A program made the position numbers and the translations under genes. The notes under the pieces were generated by a model. The model saw only the letters and a list, made by a program, of their open reading frames with translations, was not told where the DNA came from and searched no databases. A stretch of 64,000 nt of DNA, from the NCBI GenBank assembly GCA_030601885.1, contig JAUWAU010000026.1, positions 23,602-87,601 on the forward strand. The letters are read 5' to 3'. Source of the DNA: Armatimonadota bacterium. GTDB lineage: Bacteria; Armatimonadota; Zipacnadia; JAUWAU01. Shown here piece after piece: positions 59,333-64,000 of the stretch (positions within the stretch are counted from its first letter, which is position 1; every line of letters begins with the position of its first letter).

Positions 59333-62050
59333 TCACGTCCGCAGGGCCATGTGCTCGATTGCCTCTCGGTTCACCCGGAAGCCCCACCGCTCAAAGTCGG
59401 CGTAGTGGTCGGCCCCGAACGACTCATTGATGGCATGGACGAACACGCTCTCGCAGTCCGTTGAGCGGGGCACGCGCCGCACCGCTTCGAAGAGTTGCGT
59501 ATACGGCTCCCAGTCAATCAGCCCGTTCTTCCCGTACCCATGCCGGTCCAGCAAGGTATACAGGATGCCGCACACCACGTCTGGCGTCAGGTTCTCGGTG
59601 GAGGGGGACTTGCGCACGTACTCCCCAAGCGCCCGGAGTGCTCGGTCGCGCTGATCGATCACCGCCTGATGGGGCAGCACGGCTGCTGCCGCGCTGCCGA
59701 TGGCGTCCCGGGTCTCGCTGACGAGGCTGTATTGCAAGCTGGAGGCAGCGAATCTGGCGAGGCCATCCGCAACGCTGGGCATGGCTCGGGCGAACATGCG
59801 GCACTCAGTTGCGTTTATCATCCGACGGCCCATCTGCAGAAAGCCCTGACTCCAATCGGGCGGGTCCTTCATGCAATGGGCCGGCACCGTCACCTGGCCA
59901 CGCACCGAAGGGCTCTTGGATACGACGATGATCGCCTTGCCTTCGGAGTCGCAGCCGGTCCATCTCTCCAGCGAGGCCTGGGCCGCGTCCCAGATATTGG
60001 GCAGATTGTACTCGCGTATCTTGGCTGCGACGCTAAAGGGTGCGAACACCACCGCGTGCTCGCCCACGTGCACATCGTATGCGTTGGCGGAAATGCCCAC
60101 GAGGCTGGCGTATCGGGCGACATCCGCGTCAGTGCCGCCATTGAGCCGCTCCAGCGCCAGCCGCGCATCGTCTGCGAGGCCGCTGAGTGCGAAATGCGCC
60201 TCTATGTCGTTGTACAGCTCGATCGCCTTTTGTGTCTCTCCCGCCCGCTCACGGGCGCACGCCAGGAGGTACGTCGCGGCCCCGCACACGTTGCGGGTCG
60301 GTACCTTCACAATGCGGGTGAGGCGCTTGATGGCCTCCGCCGTGTTGCCCCGTTCCAGATACAGCGCGGCGGCGTACAGGCCCGCCTCAGCCGCCAGATC
60401 GGGCAGCGTCACGCGATACGGGATGTGATGAACGTGATACTCGTTCCAGGCGAAATCGAGGTGGCGGTAGTACAGCCCCATGATGTGCAGGAAGTCGTCC
60501 TTGTTTTCCCCGAACATCGCCGGAAAAACACTCGGCGCGGCTTTCGCGAGCTGCTGGAACATCTTGATGCTCTTGTCGTAGTTCTTCGGATCGGCGTAGA
60601 ACTTCAGCACCCGGTACAGCGCCTCCATCTCGTGCTCGCTGCCGGGGAAGTTGATGAGAAGCTGCTGGTAGGTGTAGGCCTCCTTGTCGGCCTTCCCCAC
60701 ATCCTCGTAGGACTTCGCAATCTGATACACCGCATCGTCGCGCCACTTGCTGCCGATGAGCTTGTTGGCGACCAGCGCGAAGGCTGATACGCAGTCACCA
60801 ATGGCCGTGAGCTCTTTGTTCGTCGGGATGCTCTGGCGCGCCCCCGTGGCATCCTTCCATTCCGGCGTGAGCCGGAACAGGTCATCAGGGCCCTTCGCCT
60901 GATTGATCTCCTGAAAGAGTATGTTCATCTGCTGGTACGCCACGCCCATGTTGTAGAGCGCGTCGTCGTAGCAATCGATGCCCGGGTAGTGCGCCACGAG
61001 TTGGCGGAAGGCCCGCACGGCACTCCCATACTGTCGGTAATTCATGTGATGCTTGCCCCGCTTGCAGAGGCGGTCCGCGGCATCGTGAGAGTTCTGTCGC
61101 GACAGGTCGTACTTCACCGCCTGACGGACAGCGCGCTTACCCTTCTTCTGGATCTGCCGCTGAAGAATGGTGTTCACCTCGCGCATGGCGCGCGGCACGA
61201 AAGCGCTTCCGGCCATGCGATGAATGATGAATTCGTACGCTGCCACCGCCGCCTCGTCTTGCTGCATGGCCCGCAAGCACGTGGCGATCCCAAACTGAGC
61301 ATCGTCGCCGAGATCGGAGTAGGGATAGCGGTGGATGACAAACTCGAACGCGTCGATGGCGGCCGGGTAGTTTCCGCGTTCTTGGTACTTCTGCCCGAGC
61401 TTGAGAGCTGCAGCAGCGCAATGGTCGCTGTGCGGGTAGCGGCGCGAGAGCGTGTCGAGTGCGGCGATGCCTCCGCGTTCATCCTCGAGGCGCTCCAACG
61501 CCCGGGACAGTGCCAGGTAGGCGTCGTCGGCCCATGTGCTGAGAGGATACTGCTGGACGAGGCCCCTCAGGGTCGCCACTGCTGCCCTGTCGGCCCCATC
61601 CTTGATGTGCATTCGCGCCAGGCCCCATGCAGCGTCGTCCGCCAGATCGCTGCCCGGGTACTGCCTCAGAAGCTGCTCATATGCCTGTATTTCGCTGCGG
61701 AAGTTCCTTCGAACCGAATTCACCCGGGCATTGTGCATAAGGGTATCATCGGCCCAGTCGCTGAACTTGTATGCATCCAGGAAGGCGGCGTTCGCGGCCA
61801 GCGCCTTCTTGATCTTCTCCTCCTGATCGGGTCGGCAACACGTGTAGGTGGCTCTGGCGGCATCGTCGTGGGCGTTGTAGGCCGTCAGTCGCGTGGGCAA
61901 TAGCGACACATCGGCGAACGAGCGTGTCGGCGGAACGATGAACTGGTCAAGTAAGGCTATTGTGTTCTCCGGTTCCAACACTTCCTCTGCAGGTGCAGCG
62001 GACACCAGCACCACGCATATAACCGCTGCGCTGATTGCGAGCCTCATCAT
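59333..62050 (-). CDS. Very long secreted TPR protein
   Basis: The product is 905 residues from ATG 62050 with GGGAGG upstream. A signal peptide (LAISAAVICVVLVSAAPAEE) is followed by many TPR units, of which AIQAYEQLLRQYPGSDLADD, LRGLVQQYPLSTWADDAYLA and AIDAFEFVIHRYPYSDLGDD are clear; they resemble YbgF/BamD-like outer-membrane assembly repeats. The C-terminal 250 residues contain no further TPRs and match no family I know. It is transcribed towards the AmrS-like gene about 120 bases away, on the same strand. It probably works as a periplasmic scaffold. The function is otherwise unknown. Confidence 0.8.
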   Translation of the reverse strand: MMRLAISAAVICVVLVSAAPAEEVLEPENTIALLDQFIVPPTRSFADVSLLPTRLTAYNAHDDAARATYTCCRPDQEEKIKKALAANAAFLDAYKFSDWADDTLMHNARVNSVRRNFRSEIQAYEQLLRQYPGSDLADDAAWGLARMHIKDGADRAAVATLRGLVQQYPLSTWADDAYLALSRALERLEDERGGIAALDTLSRRYPHSDHCAAAALKLGQKYQERGNYPAAIDAFEFVIHRYPYSDLGDDAQFGIATCLRAMQQDEAAVAAYEFIIHRMAGSAFVPRAMREVNTILQRQIQKKGKRAVRQAVKYDLSRQNSHDAADRLCKRGKHHMNYRQYGSAVRAFRQLVAHYPGIDCYDDALYNMGVAYQQMNILFQEINQAKGPDDLFRLTPEWKDATGARQSIPTNKELTAIGDCVSAFALVANKLIGSKWRDDAVYQIAKSYEDVGKADKEAYTYQQLLINFPGSEHEMEALYRVLKFYADPKNYDKSIKMFQQLAKAAPSVFPAMFGENKDDFLHIMGLYYRHLDFAWNEYHVHHIPYRVTLPDLAAEAGLYAAALYLERGNTAEAIKRLTRIVKVPTRNVCGAATYLLACARERAGETQKAIELYNDIEAHFALSGLADDARLALERLNGGTDADVARYASLVGISANAYDVHVGEHAVVFAPFSVAAKIREYNLPNIWDAAQASLERWTGCDSEGKAIIVVSKSPSVRGQVTVPAHCMKDPPDWSQGFLQMGRRMINATECRMFARAMPSVADGLARFAASSLQYSLVSETRDAIGSAAAAVLPHQAVIDQRDRALRALGEYVRKSPSTENLTPDVVCGILYTLLDRHGYGKNGLIDWEPYTQLFEAVRRVPRSTDCESVFVHAINESFGADHYADFERWGFRVNREAIEHMALRT

Positions 62051-62442
62051 ACTCGACACCTCCCAAGCTCGTTCCCCCCGGCAACGCGGGCGCTTGCTGC
62101 GACAGCCAATCGAGTAGGCGCATGTGCGCATGCCCACAAGGTCAATATACCCGTTTCACCGGCTCAGCGTCAACTTAGCGCAGGCAACAGAGGGTCACAA
62201 ACATGCAAACTTCCTGCAAACGAGGCGGGTTGCAACGGTTGCGGCCCCGTTCCTGGGCTTTGCTTTCACAGACGACGTGGCGGGCAGAATGGTTCGGCGG
62301 ACTGCGGAAGACAGTGGGCCGTGGTCAGCGAAGGAAACGGCACAGGCGGGTGTGGACAAAGGCCAGCGAGCCACAGGCGCCCGCCCGACAATGGCTGGGC
62401 GTTCTGTGTCGGTACCGAGCTGCAGCCTCCGGACCTCCTCTG
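62051..62442. other. Intergenic DNA without a supported gene
   Basis: About 390 bases between two minus-strand genes. No repeat, terminator or protein-like frame was found. It must hold the promoter of the TPR gene, but no good -35/-10 pair could be fixed by eye. Confidence 0.4.
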
Positions 62443-64000
62443 CTAGCGAGCCAGCTGCAACAGCGTGACGGCTGATGCCTGTTCGCCGTCTTCGGTGCGG
62501 GCGGTGAGGCGGAGGAGGTAGGTGCCAGCGGGCACGTGGGTGTCGGTGAGGCTGCGGGCGTTCCAGGTGAGAGAGGCCGGGCCGCGCGGCAGTTGCCGGG
62601 TCTGCCCGATGTCGACCACACGGCGGCCGGCGACGTTGTAGATGCGGGCGTGAACGGACGCGTCAGCCGAGAGACTGAAGCCGATGTCCCATGTTCCGCC
62701 GCGGGTCGGCGTCGCCGTGAGGCCGCTGATGAGCAGCGCGCCTTCCTGTGCCCGCTTGACCGTCACCGTGAAGCCGCGGCTGGCGTGTGCGCCGGGCGCT
62801 GCAAATTCGTACTGCGCTCGCGTGCGCATGAAAGTGCGCTTGCCGGTGTCCCTGTCGGTCAGGATCGCGACGCGATCCTTGGGCAAACGGCTGAGCTCCG
62901 GCCAGCTCAGCGTCACGGGCTCGCCTTCGACGCCGCCGGTGACGGTGAAGTCCCATTCGGCTGGCTCTTGCGCTGGACTCTTTGTCTCCATCGCCAACTC
63001 GGAGCTCCACGGCATCAGCCCGCCGGGTGCCTTGTTGTAGGGCGGGGATGCCCTTCCCCGCCGGCCTTTGCCTCTGAGCACCATCCGCAGCCTGCCCTCG
63101 CCGGGCGCTGCCGGCGGCTTCGGCCTATCCAGCGCAAAGCCGTCGAAGTCGTCTGACGCTGAGTCGGCCGCGGCTATGGTGATGGTGTCGTCAGAGCTTG
63201 CGCTGGTGGCTTGAATGTCGAACGCCCACGCAAGCCCCGCAGGAGCCGGTTGCGATGCTGCGGTGGCCGTCCCGCCGCCGCCGCCCCCCGGCTCTGGGAT
63301 GATCAGGGAACAGTTCAGACCGGCCAGCACCCAGTAGCCGTACCACAGCGACAGCGTGTCCGGCGGCATCTGATTGATGCAGAGGGTCCGGTAGCCGCCC
63401 GAGCCGTCGTGAGAGTAATAGAAGCATGGCAGTACCCAGTTGGCTAATGCCGCCTGCTCCAGGCTGCGCACGTCGCTGCCCTTGTCCACCTGCAGGCTGT
63501 CCATGGTGGCCTCGTAGGGGGCCGCCACCATGTTCCAGCCCGTTTGCAGTGGGATCACCTGATCCCCGTGCGGCAGGGCGCCACCCACGTCCAGCGTGGC
63601 CGCTTGCGCCAGCAGCCAAAATCCCTCCTGGATGTCGAGCGTGGTGGTTTGAGATGCCGGCGCGCTGGTCGGTACGGTCTGATACCCGCCCGCTTCCCAG
63701 CGCCACATGTAGTAATTCCCGTCGCCCAAGTCGTCGGAGAGCAAGCCATGCGGCGTGGGCGAGGGCGGGATCAGGGGGAAGGAGATCATGTAGTAGCCCG
63801 TGGCCGGCAGGTCGTGTGAGGCCTCCGCTGGCGGCCGCATGGTGGCGTACTTGAGGTAGCTCTTGGTCGAGTCGTGGTAGCTTATGCGCGCATAGCCGCT
63901 GGCGTCCAGAGCGAGGGAGGTCCACTCTCCGATATCGCCGGCGCTGTCCACCGTCTGGATGTCCCAACTGCTGCCGTTCCAGGCGGCGTACTTGAGGTCG
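62443..64000 (-). CDS. Surface/secreted protein with FlgD-like C-terminal Ig domain (N-terminus off the right edge)
   Basis: The frame is open from the right edge and ends at 62443; 519 codons are visible. The N-terminal visible part shows a repeated theme, LKYAAWNGSSWDIQTVDSAG, then IGEWTSLALDASGYARISYH and DSTKSYLKYAT, as in secreted BNR- or propeller-type repeats. A fibronectin-like middle follows. The end (ARIYNVAGRRVVDIGQTRQL; THVPAGTYLLRLTARTEDGE) is a FlgD-like Ig domain as used at the C-terminus of many secreted proteins of this kind of genome. The protein is certainly larger than shown. The function is unknown; cell-surface display is inferred from the tail. Confidence 0.75.
   Translation of the reverse strand, partial: DLKYAAWNGSSWDIQTVDSAGDIGEWTSLALDASGYARISYHDSTKSYLKYATMRPPAEASHDLPATGYYMISFPLIPPSPTPHGLLSDDLGDGNYYMWRWEAGGYQTVPTSAPASQTTTLDIQEGFWLLAQAATLDVGGALPHGDQVIPLQTGWNMVAAPYEATMDSLQVDKGSDVRSLEQAALANWVLPCFYYSHDGSGGYRTLCINQMPPDTLSLWYGYWVLAGLNCSLIIPEPGGGGGGTATAASQPAPAGLAWAFDIQATSASSDDTITIAAADSASDDFDGFALDRPKPPAAPGEGRLRMVLRGKGRRGRASPPYNKAPGGLMPWSSELAMETKSPAQEPAEWDFTVTGGVEGEPVTLSWPELSRLPKDRVAILTDRDTGKRTFMRTRAQYEFAAPGAHASRGFTVTVKRAQEGALLISGLTATPTRGGTWDIGFSLSADASVHARIYNVAGRRVVDIGQTRQLPRGPASLTWNARSLTDTHVPAGTYLLRLTARTEDGEQASAVTLLQLAR

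Noticed and set aside
1..64000. CRISPR array, rRNA or tRNA gene
   Set aside because: No regularly spaced repeats of 24-40 bases, no rRNA core sequences and no complete tRNA cloverleaf were found by eye.

Overview
The window reads as GC-rich chromosomal DNA from an uncultured diderm bacterium. LptF/G-type permease, lipobox lipoproteins and several Tat signals point to an outer membrane. The gene content (sulfatase-like hydrolases, ceramidase-like and sialidase-like proteins, a DUF4838 protein, UroD-like methyltransferase, PD40 beta-propellers, HEAT/TPR proteins, Tat-tagged oxidoreductase-like genes) is typical of Armatimonadota, Hydrogenedentota or PVC-group environmental genomes. No rRNA or tRNA gene was found, so the phylum is an inference.

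Layout. 1-9.6 kb: an ECF-type transporter with fused membrane and ATPase parts (cut by the left edge), a terpene-cyclase-like repeat protein, a cupin, a Gfo/Idh/MocA oxidoreductase, and an alkaline-phosphatase-superfamily enzyme flanked by two paralogous membrane-anchored HEAT/TPR proteins. 9.6-14.4 kb: a NagB-like protein, a Phd/VapC-type toxin-antitoxin pair behind a near-consensus promoter, a solitary rpsR, and hemB followed by ahbA/ahbB-like genes of the siroheme-dependent heme route. 14.4-16 kb: sparse DNA holding a FlgM-like gene and a frameshifted second copy. 16-21.2 kb: L,D-transpeptidase, AcpS, an LptF/G permease, and an intact IS1634-type element sitting in codon 5 of an Mrr-N-like gene. 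The insertion can be undone on paper because a CTAA duplication flanks it.

21.2-28.5 kb: a catabolic-looking block with two paralogous secreted proteins of unknown function, a neutral-ceramidase-like enzyme, a sialidase-like protein and a sulfatase-like enzyme with Thr in place of the usual Cys/Ser. 28.8-34.5 kb: tandemly duplicated PD40 lipoproteins and two secreted zinc phospholipase C-like proteins. 34.6-38.3 kb: a sulfatase gene in pieces, split by a segment with two other genes. 38.3-41.3 kb: an OmpR-type two-component system next to a triple PepSY-like protein. 41.5-50.9 kb: GrpB, a large glycosidase-like protein with a CARDB-like tail, a lower-GC segment (arginase-fold protein and methyltransferase) that abuts a truncated sulfatase, then a UroD-like methyltransferase, an enolase-superfamily dehydratase and a beta-propeller. 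51-57 kb: a HicB-type module, a DUF4838 protein and a membrane spermidine-synthase-like fusion. 57-64 kb: a Tat-tagged radical SAM enzyme (AmrS family) with a Tat-tagged DUF362 protein, a very long TPR protein, and a surface protein with a FlgD-like tail cut by the right edge.

Two families of short structured repeats recur between genes, and one copy lies inside a reading frame. Together with the IS insertion, broken genes and tandem paralogues, they indicate a plastic genome. The secreted hydrolases and oxidoreductases suggest use of sulfated or sialylated glycans and sphingolipid-like or phospholipid material; this is inferred from families only.
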